64,000 nt of DNA, from positions 30,637,001 through 30,701,000 of the forward strand of contig JAEOAD010000025.1 of assembly GCA_036365145.1 (NCBI GenBank), given 5' to 3'. Positions 1 to 12,656 of the stretch are shown in pieces. The position numbers and the translations under genes are program-made. This DNA comes from Orientallactaga sibirica. Taxonomy: Eukaryota; Chordata; Mammalia; Rodentia; Dipodidae. The notes beneath the pieces were generated by a model. That model did not search any database, was not told where the DNA came from, and saw only the letters and a program-made list of their open reading frames with translations. The stretch's first letter is position 1; every line of letters starts with the position of its first letter.

Positions 1-482
1 AAGCGAGTTTCTGAAAGAAGTTTGCTTATTCACATGACTGCTCACCTTTCACTCTTAATAAAAGAGGGTAAAGTCTGCTTTGGATGTCACAAATGAGATA
101 AGAGACCACCTATCTCTGCCCCAGAAAGACAAGTGTCTGTTAGTAATTGGATCCGATAATTCTTCACTCCTGGCATGGCTGCCCAGATACTTCCAGGGGT
201 CCAGCAGGTTCTTGGTCAACCTTTCCAGGGTCACCTCCACCAACAGGTGAGGCTTTCTAGGACTATAATTCTAAGTATGGGTGCTAACTTTAGGCCAACA
301 GAGGGACAGTAGAAAAAAATATAAGGTAGTGAACACTGTGTAACTGTATCTTACAAAGAGTAAAAGTTTTAAAGATGCTTTATGTCTACTGGTATCCTGT
401 ACTTTCCATCTTGTTTCTGCAATAAAGAAATGATCTTGTCCAAAGAAGAGATTCTTTCTAATTCTAGAAGCCATTTAATGAT
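1..482. other. Unannotated non-coding stretch
   Basis: No recognisable repeat or gene is visible. Open frames here are short and without recognisable domains. Confidence 0.4.
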
Positions 483-691
483 TTTTAATAAGTTTTTAAT
501 TTATTTCTTAGAGACAGAGAAAGGTAGACAGGGAGTGAGAATAGGCGCACCAGGGCTTCTAGCCACTGCAAACAAACGCCAGACACAAGTGCCATCATGT
601 GCATCTGGCTTACATGGGACCTGGAGAATTGAACTGGGACCCTTAGGCTCCACAGGCATGCACCTTACCTGCTAAGCCATCTCTCCAGCTC
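483..691 (-). repeat. B2-superfamily SINE (DIP-like), short form
   Basis: Reverse complement begins with the tRNA-derived head GAGCTGGAGAGATGGCTTAG and ends in an A/T-rich tail, seen here as T-rich sequence at the left edge. The internal phrases (GCCAGATGCACA-type core, TTTGCAGTGGCTAGAAGCCC) match the other copies in this window. It is a non-autonomous retroposon mobilised by L1; no coding function. Confidence 0.85.
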
Positions 692-1365
692 TAATGTTTT
701 TTTTTTTTTAATTTTCCTTTTTTATAAATAACTTGGCTTGATTACCTTAGTATTACATGTTTGTGCATACCTGCGATTATGTTCTTAGAGTCAATTACTG
801 AAAGGTCTATGTTAATGGGTAATAGATATTAAAAAATATAAGGCTGTGAAGCTATGCTAATATGTCCTCAGAAAGCCTATGGAAATATACCTCAGTAGCA
901 GTGTAAAAATGTCTTTTCCTATACAGTCACCAGAGAATTCCCAGAAAGGCCAAGTAGATTGTCTCTAGCCCTGTGATACATCTTCAGAATATTTTCATCA
1001 AATGTCATGTTGTTGTATATTACCAGGGGATGTAAAATTCAAAGTATAAAAGCAGTAGGTAAATTTTAAATAGAATTCAAACATCCTTTGTTATTGTATT
1101 CAAACCAAACTCAACTTAGATTTGGGGCCAAATATAGTTTCTCCCTTAAGGACAATACTGTAGGACTCTTCCAAAAAGGTGTGGAATAGAACCTATATTT
1201 ATAGAGCAACTTTCCTAGAGAATTTTGTAAAATACCATAGTCTTGTAAGTTATTGCTGAAATACCTGCATTTAAAAAAAAAAAAAAAAAAGAAGAAAAGG
1301 CACATTTCTTTTTCCAGGAATACCCTAAGACAGCTGAAAGCCCAGCTTTTAAAAGGAATGTGCAA
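692..1365. other. Unannotated stretch with a poly(A) run
   Basis: AT-rich unique-looking DNA with a poly(A) run at about 1271-1290. No gene recognised. Confidence 0.4.
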
Positions 1366-1502
1366 TCTGGCCGTGGTGGCACATGCCTTTAATCTCAGCA
1401 TTTGGGAGGCTGAGGTAGGAGGACTGCTGTGAGTTCAAGGCCAGCTTGGAGCATCAGAGTTTCAGGTCAGCCTGGAACTAGAGTGAAACCCTGACTTGAA
1501 AA
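1366..1502 (+). repeat. B1 SINE
   Basis: 7SL-RNA-derived B1 element: GTGGTGGCACATGCCTTTAA box, followed by GGGAGGCTGAGGTAGGAGGA and a terminal GAGTGAAACCCTGACTTGAA. Diverged from the youngest copies in the window, with CpGs lost. Confidence 0.85.
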
Positions 1503-2250
1503 CAGGAGAAGAAACTATTAAAAGGCATGTTCAGACTCTGTGTTATCTAAGGCTCCCAGGAGCCCAGAGCTCCACAGGGAGCTCAACAGTCCAAGCCCAC
1601 CTTGTGGCACATCCATGCATGCGGGCGGTAGGTCCTATAGGCTCATCAGTCCCAGCTGGAATGTTCCTTCAAGGCCAGCTTCTCCCTGTACCTCCTGTTA
1701 GATGGGTTTAGTCCAGTTGGGCCTGATTTAAGCTTATTTCATTTCACCTATCAGATAGAATTGTCCACACTCAAATCCTATGTGATTGAGTTTGAATTAC
1801 TAAAGCTTTGCAATCCTTTGTTGGGTTTGGATCTTTGATTTACCGACATCAGTTATTAAATGTATTTTAAATTTATGTATCTATAGTTATAATTCATTTA
1901 ACTTTCCAAATTTTAAACCCATCTCTTTTTTTACCCAGGATCTAGGAGGCTGTTCTTCCTCATGCTCGGGACTCTTGCCCCTTCCAAATATGATTACTAA
2001 AACTTATAGAAAAGGTTAAAATTGTGTGACATCTGGTTCATAAACTCAAATTCACAAAGTCTCTAACAATCTTGTATTTTGACAGGCAGTTTCCAACCAA
2101 AATTTTGCATCTATTGACATAAATTCCAAATATGTCTATATACTTCTTTGTTTAAGACATGCTCAAGAACCTCCAGGAAAATGAAATTTAGTAGTTTGAA
2201 GCTTCAGATAGATGTCAACCTTTAATTCCATTAAATAAAGAACAAAACCA
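1503..2250. other. Unannotated stretch
   Basis: AT-rich sequence with no recognisable gene or repeat. Small open frames (for example 1496-1711 +) show no domain and overlap the B1 end. Confidence 0.4.
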
Positions 2251-2312
2251 GTTTTTTTGTTTGTTTGTTTGTTTGTTTGTTTGTTTGTTTGTTTTGTTTT
2301 TTTTTGTTTTGT
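2251..2312. repeat. (TTTG)n microsatellite / B1 tail
   Basis: TTTG repeats and T runs directly left of a reverse-oriented B1. This is the expanded poly(A) tail of that element read on the opposite strand. Confidence 0.9.
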
Positions 2313-2453
2313 TTTTCGAGGTAGGGTCTCACTCTGGCTCAGGCTGACCTGGAATTCACTATGTAGTCTCAGGGTGGCCTCGAACTCTCAGCGATCCTCC
2401 TACCTCTGCCTCCTGAGTGCTGGGATTAAAGGCGTGTGCCACCACGCCAGGCT
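2313..2453 (-). repeat. B1 SINE, reverse orientation
   Basis: Contains TCGAGGTAGGGTCTCACTCT at the left and TGGGATTAAAGGCGTGTGCC at the right, the mirror image of plus-strand B1 copies. Near full length and fairly young, with CpGs retained. Forms an inverted pair with the B1 at 2490-2636. Confidence 0.95.
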
Positions 2454-2489
2454 TATTTTGGTTTTTTTTAAAAAAAGACATGTTCAGAC

Positions 2490-2636
2490 AGACCTCCATG
2501 GTGGTGCACACTTTTAATCCTAGCACTTGGGTAGCAGAGGATCATTGTGAGTTCAAGGCCAGCCTGAAACTACATAGTGAATTCCAGGTCAGCTGAGGCT
2601 AGAGTGAGATCCTACCTAAAAAAAAAAAAAAAAAAA
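2490..2636 (+). repeat. B1 SINE
   Basis: B1 with the GGTGGTGCACACTTTTAATC box, the GTTCAAGGCCAGCCTGAAAC core and an 18-nt poly(A) tail. It faces the inverted B1 only about 36 bp to its left. Confidence 0.92.
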
Positions 2637-3350
2637 TCACCAACAATTCTTGTTAAGTGAAAATGTTAAGTTAGATCACAACACATTAATGTTTAATAGA
2701 CTATCATGGTAACTTAGCAGAAACTATGATTCTAAGGTAATGTGACAAAATGAAAGTATTTTGAGGAGAAGAGGTCAGCATACAGGAAGAGCAGATTCCA
2801 ATGAAAGATGGCAGCAAAAAACACTTGGGGGAAAGCTTTCCCTCAGCCCACAGCAGACATTGAAGGTTACCAATTATAAACAGTCTATATTTTGTCAGTA
2901 ACCTAGTCTGCCCCACGAATGTTGCACAATTATTTTATGTATTCAAATTCATGTAACACCACAAATTATTTGGTGTGGAGGTGTGATTATCCTTACTTAG
3001 AAGTGAAGAGTGTGAGGCTCAGCACCATGGTGGCATGCCTATGAGTACCAGAGCTTCAGCTGGCAGGGCTCACTGGCCACCATCAGTCCCTGACTTTCCA
3101 CTGCCACTGGTGCTCCAGAGGAGGAGAAGATCCTGGGGGCAGAAGACCTGCAGTGTCTGTAGTCGTCTCTGCCAGGGATCTCTCCAGGACACTGAGCACC
3201 AAAGAAAGAATGAATATGTAAAAAGCATTTCAGTCTTGCACCTGTCAGGGTTTTACCAAGCACAAGGTTTGGTGTAATCTCACGGCAAGTGTGATGTCAT
3301 GCCTTCCAGTTCCTTGTTCTGCAGCAGGTATAAGAGCATGAATTAGTATT
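2637..3350. other. Mostly unannotated; MIR-like scrap
   Basis: The segment around 2972-3025 reads like the antisense core of MIR (GATTATCCTTACTTAGAAGTGAAG-like spacing), but the match is short. The open frames at 3035-3277 (+) and 3039-3263 (-) overlap each other and have no recognisable domain. Confidence 0.35.
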
Positions 3351-3695
3351 TGTTATAGTCAGCTAGTTGCTTGGATGAACATCCAAACCAGACACAGTTT
3401 ATGGGAAGATGGGATTTATTTCAAGCTTACAGATATAGGGGACATTCCATTAAATGGTGGAAGATGCTGGCTCCCATCCATAAATCCAAGCAGAGAGACA
3501 CCACCAAAATGGCCAGCAATACAAGCAAGCACAGCCTGAGCTCCAAACCTCTCTGCATACCTTTAGGCTGGAATTCAGATCTGGCCCCCAGTAACACCTC
3601 TGTAGCAAGAGTCTGTCTGCAATGGGCTGAAGCTGCAAACCATTTTAATACAAAACCTTGAGTCTATGGGGGGGACATACATTCAAACTACCACA
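3351..3695 (-). repeat. MaLR-type solo LTR
   Basis: On the minus strand it starts TGTGGTAGTTTGAATGTATG and continues with the CCCATAGACTCAAG motif, the usual start of rodent MaLR (ERVL-MaLR) LTRs. It begins TG and ends CA and is about 345 bp. A closely similar copy lies at 24,757-25,133. No internal region is attached, so it is a solo LTR. Confidence 0.85.
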
Positions 3696-3732
3696 CCTTG
3701 ACCCAAAAAGAAAAAAAAAAAAAAACATTTAA

Positions 3733-3932
3733 GAGCTGGAGGGATGGCTTAGCAGTGAAGGCATTTGTCTGCAAGCCAAAGGACCCAAGTTCGATTCCCC
3801 AGGACCCATGTTAGCTAGATGCACAAGATGGCATGCATCTGGAGTTCATTTGCAGTGGCTAGAGGCCCTGGTGCACCCATTCTCTCTTTCTCCCTCTTTC
3901 TCTCCATCAAATAAATAAATAAAAATAAAAAA
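3733..3932 (+). repeat. B2-superfamily SINE (DIP-like), short form
   Basis: Head GAGCTGGAGGGATGGCTTAG, core AGTTCGATTCCCCAGGACCC, pyrimidine-rich 3' part and an AATAAATAAATAAAAATAAA tail. The tail carries the AATAAA signals typical of the B2 superfamily. Confidence 0.92.
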
Positions 3933-5520
3933 GATTAAAAAGTATTTAAGGCAGATCCAATTCAGTGCCAATAATATCTACTAGTATACATTTCTAATAA
4001 AATATGTGGCATAGAATGGAGTCATTACTGAGTCTTATCTCAAATGTAGCATGTCAAGTGGGATGAACTTGCTGTAGGTTGACTCCTGGCTTCCCAACAC
4101 AGAATGAAGAAGAGAACTTGATAACATATCATTTCAGTGTGCATAATATAAGGCAAATATGTTCCTTTGGTGGGAATAAGTCAAAGCACATCCATTGGCC
4201 CCTTAAAGGAAGAGAAAACCCAAGTAGCCTCATGCTTGTTGGTAGCTACCAGTGAGATGCTGTGTCTAGAGTGTAACACATGCTCAACAAATGGCCAGCA
4301 TTGACAAACCATCAGTTTTTTTTTCTTTTAAGTGTTGCTTGTTGCTTTTAGCATCCCTTCACATTTACAAAAATGTCTACAAAGTAAAAGAAGAAAAAAA
4401 TGTTATATCAACCAAAAAACTTGAATTGACACATAATCTATTGTATGTAACAAAATAATACATCAACTAAAAACAAGTCCTATGAATCAGAATTAAATAA
4501 TAAATTGGTATTCAGTGGATTCACATTGCCAGAAACAAAATAAACTGAAGGTAGAAAGAAAGCAAAAGATTTGTTGTCCATTCCTAACTCATCCCTCTGG
4601 CCCACAATCAGACCTATAATAACTAATAAACTAAACAGCCACTCCTGAGGAGGTGAGAATACTGCCATCTAAGCCAAAGTATCTGTGCCTTAAATAGAAA
4701 ATAAGAGCAAGATAGAAAGTAACATCTGATCTAGTATGGAGCAGGGTGTCCTGCAAAGTGTGGCTCAATTAAGCCAGAAGTTGAGTCAGAATGGGCAGAG
4801 AACAGCTAGGAAAGGGCCAGTAGGGAAAGATTTGGGCTTCAGTTGCCAGACAAAGAGCCAACAAGTGTAGCAGACACATCCAGCAGAGCTGTCGGCCCCA
4901 CCTGTCCAAGGATGAGTTGAGAATTGGATTTGGCACTATGACCTCTAGCCACAGATCTGTAGTTCCCACAGATGGGGTGAGCAGGGCTACAGACTGTCTG
5001 AGGTACAGGACTAAAGACAGGGAAAGCAGCTCACAAAGACCACAAAAAAACAAAGGATGAAACATACCACTAAACCCAGAAAACATTAGTAAGTGGTCAT
5101 TCTTAATTGCCTATTAAAAGACACAGTCTTTGTGGTATAATAGCAGAAGAAAAACTTTGAAAAAAACCCTGTCAGAACAAAAATTAATTGGTTTGTAGTG
5201 TCCTGCCTAAACATAGGAAAACCTATCTGCCTTAATTCACACAGAGGAAGTAATCAATTCCACCCATTTGTAAAGGATATATCTAAAAGAAAATAATACT
5301 GGAAAACCAGGAATAGTGTACCACCAAGACTGAAAGAAGAAAACAGGAGAGTTGATCCAACAAACCAAAGAGCATATATCACAAAGATAACACAAGGTAG
5401 TTCAGAGGAGATCAGAAGCATTCATGGTGGTATTATGTAGACTCAAAGTAGTTCAAAACAAGCAAAGAAAATTGGGCAAGTAAAAAAGGATTATTTTATG
5501 TTGGTGAAAGGTAAAATTCA
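3933..5520. other. Unannotated stretch
   Basis: About 1.6 kb of AT-rich DNA with no repeat recognised by eye. The minus-strand open frame at 4769-5086 (105 aa) has hydrophobic stretches but no recognisable family, and is taken as chance. Confidence 0.35.
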
Positions 5521-5664
5521 AGCTGAGCATGGTGGCACAAGCCTTTAATCCCAGCACTCAGCAGGCAAAGGTAGGAGGATCACTGTGTGTTCGAGCCCAC
5601 CCTGAAACTACATAGGTCAGCCTGTGCTAGAATGAAACCCTACCTTGAAAAACCAAGAAAAAAA
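5521..5664 (+). repeat. B1 SINE
   Basis: GCTGAGCATGGTGGCACAAG start, CCTTTAATCCCAGCACTCAG box and CCCTACCTTGAAAAACCAAG end. About 10 bp of the GAATTCCAG part are missing inside. Confidence 0.92.
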
Positions 5665-5799
5665 GGTAAAATTCATAATACATAAATTAGATACATATGG
5701 ATATATATGTGTGTGTGAATCTATAAAATCCATACAACATAGAATGATTATAAATTCTAAACTTGTTGGAGTATTAATCAAAAAAAAAAACAAGTTTGA
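5665..5799. other. Short unannotated spacer
   Basis: AT-rich spacer with a small TATATATGTGTGTGTG run between two SINEs. Confidence 0.5.
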
Positions 5800-6004
5800 G
5801 AGACAGGAGAGATTGGCTTAGCAGTTAAGATGCTTGCCTGCAAAGCCTAAGGACCCAGGTTCAACTCCCCAGAACCCATGTAAGCTAGATGCCCATGGTG
5901 GGGCATGTATCTGGAGCTCATTTGCAGTGGCTAGAGGCACTGGCTTGCCCATTCTCTTCCTCTTTCTCTCTCTCTTCTTGCATTAATAAATAAATAAATA
6001 AAAT
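5800..6004 (+). repeat. B2-superfamily SINE (DIP-like), short form
   Basis: Head GACAGGAGAGATTGGCTTAG, a TTTGCAGTGGCTAGAGGCAC body and an AATAAATAAATAAATAAAAT tail. Confidence 0.9.
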
Positions 6005-8189
6005 ATTTTAAAAATAGGCTCTATAAATTTCTTTTCAAACAAAAATATCAGGACATTTTAATAAAAATTGTCATGTATTCTACTAGCAAAACACTTCAAT
6101 AGTTTCCAAGAAAAGAAATTAAACTAGACACACTATGTGTCTACTGTATATTAAAATAATGAATTAATAACAAATGAAAACTTGAAAGCATTTATAGCAG
6201 CAAATGCATACAAATCTCTCAAAACAACACTCTTTAGAAATTATCTAATCAAAACACCAAATATTGCTGCAGACTATTTGTTTCAATCAGCAAAAATTAA
6301 AGCAATGGCTTTAGTGTTAAAAAAACATTTAAAATAGATCATTCAACTCAACACTTTAGAGAAAAATACCCTCCAAAAGTAAAGAAACAAAGTATACAAG
6401 GCACATTTTCAATAAATAAACAACAGCAGAAACAGAATAAAGGAGTTCTCTGGTTACTTGAGGAGAAGGGAAAAAAAAAAAGCAATGCTAAAGAACAAAC
6501 AAGTAGGAATAAACACAAGGCAGAATAACAGCCACAAAATTTTCATTATAAGATAATGAATTGCACTGGTTAAAGTTAATACTTAAAAAATTCCAACAAG
6601 CTTGCCCTTTAAAACATAAGTCACTAAAACTGATTCTAGAAGGAGTCAAGGTCCAATGGATCACAACCTCAGCAAATGCCAAAGGCAGAAAAGAAGGGCT
6701 GGCTGGAAGCCTATTGGGCGTTTTGTACATGGTCAAGGAACAGCTAATGCTACTAAATTGCTCCAAAGAACAAGACGATGTCGACAGCTACATGTTCTAT
6801 ACAGTTAACATCATCATGGTATTCAATAGAAGGAAAAGCCAATTCTGTTTTTCTATATCAAAACCCTGAAATAAATTACTAGCAAACTAAATTCAAAGTC
6901 ATGATAAAAATCAACCAAGTGAGAGTTATTCCCTGAATTCACAGAGCTACAAAACGGAATCAGTGTAGAAAAAATATAATAGGTAATAGACATATGCTAA
7001 AAGAGATTTCATAATGCCTTTTCCTTTCAAGAATGGCACATTTCAGGGTAAAACACCAGAGGCACCTGTTAAAATCAGGAGCAAAGCAAAAATATTTGCT
7101 GTAAATATTATTGTACCAAATTGTTCAATGAGTTCATAATAATAAAATAAATGTGAAATATGTTAAAACATGAAAAATAGTAGATAAATTGTTTATTGGA
7201 CATGGTATGGGTCAAACATTGAAAGAAATGTTTAAAATAAAGCCTCTCAAACTCAATGAGCACTCAGTAAGTTAGAATCAGAATGTAAAACACATTTTAA
7301 TATTGATAGCTTTCTCTTATGTTCCACAATTGCCAGTGAAAAGGTGTAATGAAGACGACTGATTCACTTGCCACAACTAAGTTCATGCTCCTTGATCTCT
7401 GTGTGGAGCTCAGCACACCGTGGTCAACACTCCTCACCATGGAAACAGATACTGGCAGATAGCTGGCAGCTCTGGCAGCCTGGAGACCCTCTCAGCTTCC
7501 TGCTGCTTAGCCTATCCTCCACCTAGATCTCACTCATTCTCTTTTTCTTCCCACAAAACCCCAGTGGCCTTAATTCAAAGCCAACAATTCCCATCCCTTC
7601 AGAAACCTCAAACTTCTTGTGTTTCTATTCTATTACTATGTAAATATAATTTTTAAAGAATATCTCCCACATTTCCATACATCCTGCCCTTTCCCTTCCA
7701 GTTCTCTTTCCTTTCCCACACAGTTTCTTCTTTGAAATAAGTTTGGAGCGTTATTTATATCCATCACCCCCATTTACTTATTTTCTTGGTCGTACATCTG
7801 TTTGAATCACTGTTCTCAGAAAGAGGTGCTTTAAAGGCCACTAATAACTACCAAATCACTAGAGAAAAATGAACATTTTAGTCTCTGTCGTGTCTATTGG
7901 TCCCTTTTTTCTTGAATCTTGTATTCCCAGGACTCCATGGACTACTGGCATTCTTCAATTTATGGTCTCCTCTCTGGTCCACTTAACCCTCTAAATGTTT
8001 TTCTCAGACTTGTGGCCAGAGAACACGTCATCATGAATGTTTTTAAATTTTTCATTTATACCTAAGTTATAAAACAGACCCACACTGTTCAAAAAGGCAG
8101 TCACCAGTCACATGAACTTACTGTGAACTTATAACCATGTCTAGTCTGAACTGGTGCATGGTATTGAAATTTTGATATAAACAAGAATT
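6005..8189. other. Unannotated 2.2-kb stretch
   Basis: AT-rich DNA without recognisable recent repeats. Overlapping opposite-strand open frames at 6488-6766 (-) and 6561-6869 (+) have no known domain; neither shows initiation or splice context to support it. Confidence 0.35.
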
Positions 8190-8379
8190 AGGGCTGGAGA
8201 GATAGCTTAGCAGATAAGGTACTTGCCTGTGAAGCCTAAGGACTTCAATACCCCAGTACCTAGGTAAGCCAGATTCACATGGAGATGCATGTGTTTGGAG
8301 TTTGTTTGCAGTAGCTAAAGGCCCTGGAGCACCATTCTCTCTGTGTTATGCTCAAATATATAAATTAATAAAAATAAAG
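8190..8379 (+). repeat. B2-superfamily SINE (DIP-like), short form
   Basis: Starts AGGGCTGGAGAGATAGCTTA. The body is diverged, losing part of the AGTTCGATTCCCC box. The A-rich tail ends before a 15-nt T run. Confidence 0.88.
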
Positions 8380-9135
8380 TTTTTTTTTTTTTTTTAAAAG
8401 AATGAGTTTCTACCACTTCTCACTGGCCATGGTCCCTTCCTGGTGGTCAGCTTTTCTGATCCACCAACCTGTAGCTGCCATGAACACACCTATGATGACA
8501 GATCAGGCCTTTGTGATGCTGGTCTTCTGATCCTGAGCTCATCATTGAAACAGTGCAGGACCATCAGGAGGACCACCAGGAAGCAGGTTATTGAAATAAC
8601 ACAGGATCAACCGGAGGATCACCAGGTGTCAGATCATGCTTACCACCCTTCATGCCTCAGACTCCAAGAGAAGCTTTAGGGACAGTATTTGGCAAAGTTA
8701 TCATAAATTCACAAGTCTGCTGATTGCCAACACACAAAGTAAAGGAAATCCAACATGAAGCTGCTGCACTCACTACATGAACTCAAAGTGTCGCAAGAAC
8801 CAGGTTCCAGATTTATCTCCCTTCAGAACAGGACATAGCATTATCCTTATCTTGCTCACTGTACCCTTCACTAGACCTCATTTCAGGATTGCCCAAAAGC
8901 TGTCAGAATGTCCATTCTCTCAGGTAAAAAGCAGTCTGCATGAACACCGTGAGTGAGTCATAGACAAACTCCCTCTAGTCTTAGCTCACTGCCTTTCTAC
9001 ACCATCATGGCAGCATGCTGAATGGATTTTTCATTTCTGTCTGTTTTAGAACTTCAGTGTATCCTCTGATAGCTGCTGCCATAGCACCCTGTATAAGGAA
9101 TACAACTTCAAAAAAAGGAAAAGAAAGAATAAGAG
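8380..9135. other. Unannotated stretch with a small internal duplication
   Basis: Contains an imperfect direct repeat of about 35 bp (around 8550-8585 and 8600-8632, both carrying an AGGA-CA-CAGGAGGA-CACCAGG pattern). No gene recognised. Confidence 0.4.
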
Positions 9136-9260
9136 AGGCTAGGAAGTGTGACATGGTCCTATAACCTCAGCACCCAGGCAGCTGATGCAGAAAGCTCATG
9201 AGTTTAAGGCCAGCCTGGGATACACAATGAATTTCAGGAAAACTTCAATTATGGATTAAG
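9136..9260 (+). repeat. B1 SINE, degenerate
   Basis: The phrases AGTTTAAGGCCAGCCTGGGA and CCTATAACCTCAGCACCCAG identify an old B1-like element. Confidence 0.75.
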
Positions 9261-9294
9261 ACAATAAATAAATAAATAAATAAATAAATAAATA
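9261..9294. repeat. (AAAT)n microsatellite
   Basis: Eight AAAT units that continue the A-rich tail of the preceding B1. Confidence 0.95.
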
Positions 9295-11889
9295 GTTAAA
9301 AATAATAAATAATTAATATTTTATATTGATTACATGCTGAGATGCTAATATCTAATATTTGGGATATAAGTATTAAAAATAATATTTTTAAATCATTTCA
9401 GTTTCATCGTTATTTGGCTAGCAAAAACATTTCATTCCTTATGTGGCCTACATTATATTCTATTACACACTGCTGGTCTGTGTGGACAGTGGCTATTTAA
9501 GTATTTATGTTCCTAAATAAGACTTTTCCTCCAGATTCCAAAATCCTAGGCCTATAGTCTTGCATTCTCATGTTGCATAATGTGTGGTTATAATATATTC
9601 TCTTGACTCCTTGGCCTCTTTCTTGATTCTTGCATTGTACTGTGAGGATGGGGTTCTCCTGCTCACATTTCTTCCTTTCCTGCTGTCTGTCTTGGAGTTC
9701 AACAACACAGCCCAGAGTCACCTGCACAGGTTACTAGTTCTTCCAGGCCTGCAGCAGCTGCTGCCTGTCTGTAGGTGTTTCATGCATTGCAAAGCCCTTC
9801 CCCTGGCTCCCATCCAGAGAGTCCAGTGTCAGCCCAGGCCCTGGTCAGATGATAGGAAGTCAGTGTCCCTTTTCCAACTCTGGACTCTAAAGCCCCAGTC
9901 TCTTGACTTTGTTCAGAAACCTTGTCAATAGCAGCAATTACTAACTGTGTTTTGCTTCAATGTTTTCCCCTTTCCTTCTTAAGTTCTTTCAATACTCAAT
10001 TCCTTTGATTAAATTGTTTGTATTAATCTGATTGGTGTGATTTAAGTTTTCTGACTAACAGGTACAGGTTGTGCAAAGAGATTAAGCCCAAAGTGAAGCT
10101 TGTGCTCCTTGCCTCAGAGTGGAGCCCTTTTCCAGCACCACCATCTTGGTAAATGGGCATTGGCAGCTCCCCAGCTCCTCATGTCCTGAGGAAGTCCCAG
10201 TGCTTCCCTTTTACCTGTACATGTGCCACTAACATGGCTTCTCCATTTCAACCTTAGAGGTTATTTGTACCCACTCAGTTTTCTAGCCCTTTATTGTCCA
10301 CTTTTTATTTAGTGTTCTGTGGGATACCTGTTCTTTACCCTCCCTTACCTCTTTACAAGACACTGACACCTGCAGCTTGATGAATCTGTCCCACAGCACA
10401 CCTGATGATGCAACTTCTCTCTTTCAGACCTCTTCCCAACACAAGCCTTTCCCTGGTTACCTACTCCCATGTCCACTCTCAGCTCAAACAACACTTATAT
10501 TAAGTTGTTCCATGTCTACATGACTACATGGAGAGGTAACATGTTACTGAACCATAATACTACATGCCAGATACATGGAAATGTCCTCAAATAATTTGTA
10601 AATATGACAAAAGTCTAATAAAGATATCCAGTTAAAAAGTTTATAACTTTAATACTAAAAGTTAATGGCACCACAAAATGATAAGCTAATCTCACTAATT
10701 AGAAGTAAAAACTTTTTAATACCATAGTAAACAATAAGATCCTCTCCTTTAGTGAAAAACATACACTATGGTCTTGTAGGATATAGAAAAAGGAAGCAAC
10801 ATTGAAAACTTAATGAATAAAATTTATTTTACTAATTAAACAAAAAGGAAATATATGTCAACTTCTGTTAAAGAAGCATTTGCAAAATGTATGGTTTCTT
10901 TTTAACAAAATATCAGTCTAAAGTCACCATATGTGGCACCAAGATATAAATCCAAGACAAGAATGGCCATCATTTCTATCATCAAAGAATAATGCAACAA
11001 GTCCAAGAGAAAATGAAAAACATGATTCCCAGAGAGAAGATTAAATCTCTGTTAAACATAGATGATGGGGTTGTCTCCCTGTCAAACCAATACACATTTA
11101 ACTGAGTTACCTCTCATAAATATAGTAAAATATATTTTTTTACAATATACCACTAAATTCAATCAAAAGGACCAAAAGGTTCATGATAATTAAATAAATT
11201 CAAAGGACCAAACAGTTCATTATAAGAATTAAATAAATTCAATCTGTAAGAATAAGGTAATGTCCTAGTTATTCATTTATATTTAACTACTACTATAATG
11301 TAGGCCATAAAACAATATTTGAAGGAATTATACTAAAAATCAATTCCTCTCTAAACAAAATATTACACGCAAAAAGATTTTTCAAAGATTTGTTTTACAC
11401 AAAAAAATTGATAAAAGCTTGTGTCTAAAGTCATCTGAAATAAAAATTTAGGTGAACAAGCCATTTTTCTTGAGAAATAAAAAAAGACATGTGCAATATC
11501 CTGTAAGAATTTAAAATATACTATAAAGTAAAAAATAATTAATGTTAGTGGTGCTAGTATAGAAATTGGTAAGTAAGTCAAAGAATGAGATATATGATTT
11601 TCATATCAGATACATTTTCTACTCAAAGTCATTGGAAAAATAGGCTAATTAATATATTATGTTATAATATCTAGGTACTCATTTAAGAAAAGTGATCTTT
11701 CCATACCATAAAATTAAGTAAATCTCAGTGTTATAAACATTAGCAAAATAAGTCATATTTATTTAAATATGCATATAAAGCAGGATATAGAAATTTTCTA
11801 AATAAAGTGATAACTTTAGTAAATACAATATTTAATATTCAACTACCTAAAAAATTTTAAATGTCTAGACATTTTTAAAAAACATGAAT
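9295..11889. other. Unannotated 2.6-kb stretch
   Basis: The left half (9.5-10.5 kb) is less AT-rich, the right half very AT-rich. The plus-strand open frame 9584-9931 (115 aa) has no recognisable domain. No repeat family was assigned with confidence; there is a short direct repeat at 11,168-11,240 (a phrase with TTAAATAAATTCAA and AAAGGACCAAA given twice). Confidence 0.35.
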
Positions 11890-12107
11890 AGGGCTTGAGG
11901 GATGGATTAGTGGTTAAGGCATTAGCCTGCAAAGCTAAAGGACAGAGGTTTGATTCCCCAGGACCCACATAAGCCAAATGCATAAGGTGGCACATGATTC
12001 TGGAGTTCATTTGCAGCAGCTGAAGGCTCTGGCACATCTATTCTCTCTCTATCTGCTTCTTTCTCTTTCTCTCTTTGCCTCTTTCTCTCTCAAATATAAA
12101 TTAAAAG
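11890..12107 (+). repeat. B2-superfamily SINE (DIP-like), first of a stack
   Basis: GGGCTTGAGGGATGGATTAG head and long pyrimidine-rich tail. It is flanked on the left by AAAAAACATGAATAGG and on the right by AAAAACATGAACAGG, which look like target-site duplications. Confidence 0.92.
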
Positions 12108-12119
12108 AAAAACATGAAC

Positions 12120-12328
12120 AGGGCTGGAGAGATGGCTTAGCAGGTAAGGTCTTGCCTGTGAAGCCTAAGAACTCATGTTGAAATCTCCAGGTCCTACATA
12201 AGCCAGATAAACAATGACACAAGTGTGTAATGTTGCACATGCACACAAGGGGATACACACATCTGGAGTTTATTTGCAGCAGCTGAAGGCCTTGGCATCT
12301 CCATTTTCTCTCTCTCTCAAATTAAAAA
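12120..12328 (+). repeat. B2-superfamily SINE (DIP-like), long form, second of a stack
   Basis: Head GGGCTGGAGAGATGGCTTAG. The central insert (ATGACACAAGTGTGTAATGT region) marks the long subfamily. Flanked by AAAAACATGAACAGG on both sides. Confidence 0.92.
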
Positions 12329-12340
12329 AACATGAACAGG

Positions 12341-12415
12341 ATCTTGGAATGTGGTTTAGTGATAGAACACATGCCCAACATGTGCATGAGCCTGGGTTCT
12401 ATGACCAGCACCATA
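12341..12415 (+). repeat. ID SINE
   Basis: GGAATGTGGTTTAGTGATAG followed by CATGAGCCTGGGTTCTATGA and CCAGCACCATAAG. This is the roughly 75-bp ID (BC1/tRNA-Ala-derived) element of rodents. It follows a third copy of the AAAACATGAACAGG target sequence, so it belongs to the same stack. Confidence 0.85.

Positions 12416-12656
<241 letters not shown>

Noticed and set aside
8190..8379. tRNA gene signature in SINE heads (also in all other B2-type copies)
   Set aside because: The A and B boxes belong to tRNA-derived SINEs; no cloverleaf or mature tRNA is present.
9584..9931. 115-codon plus-strand open frame
   Set aside because: No recognisable domain and overlapped by an opposite-strand frame.
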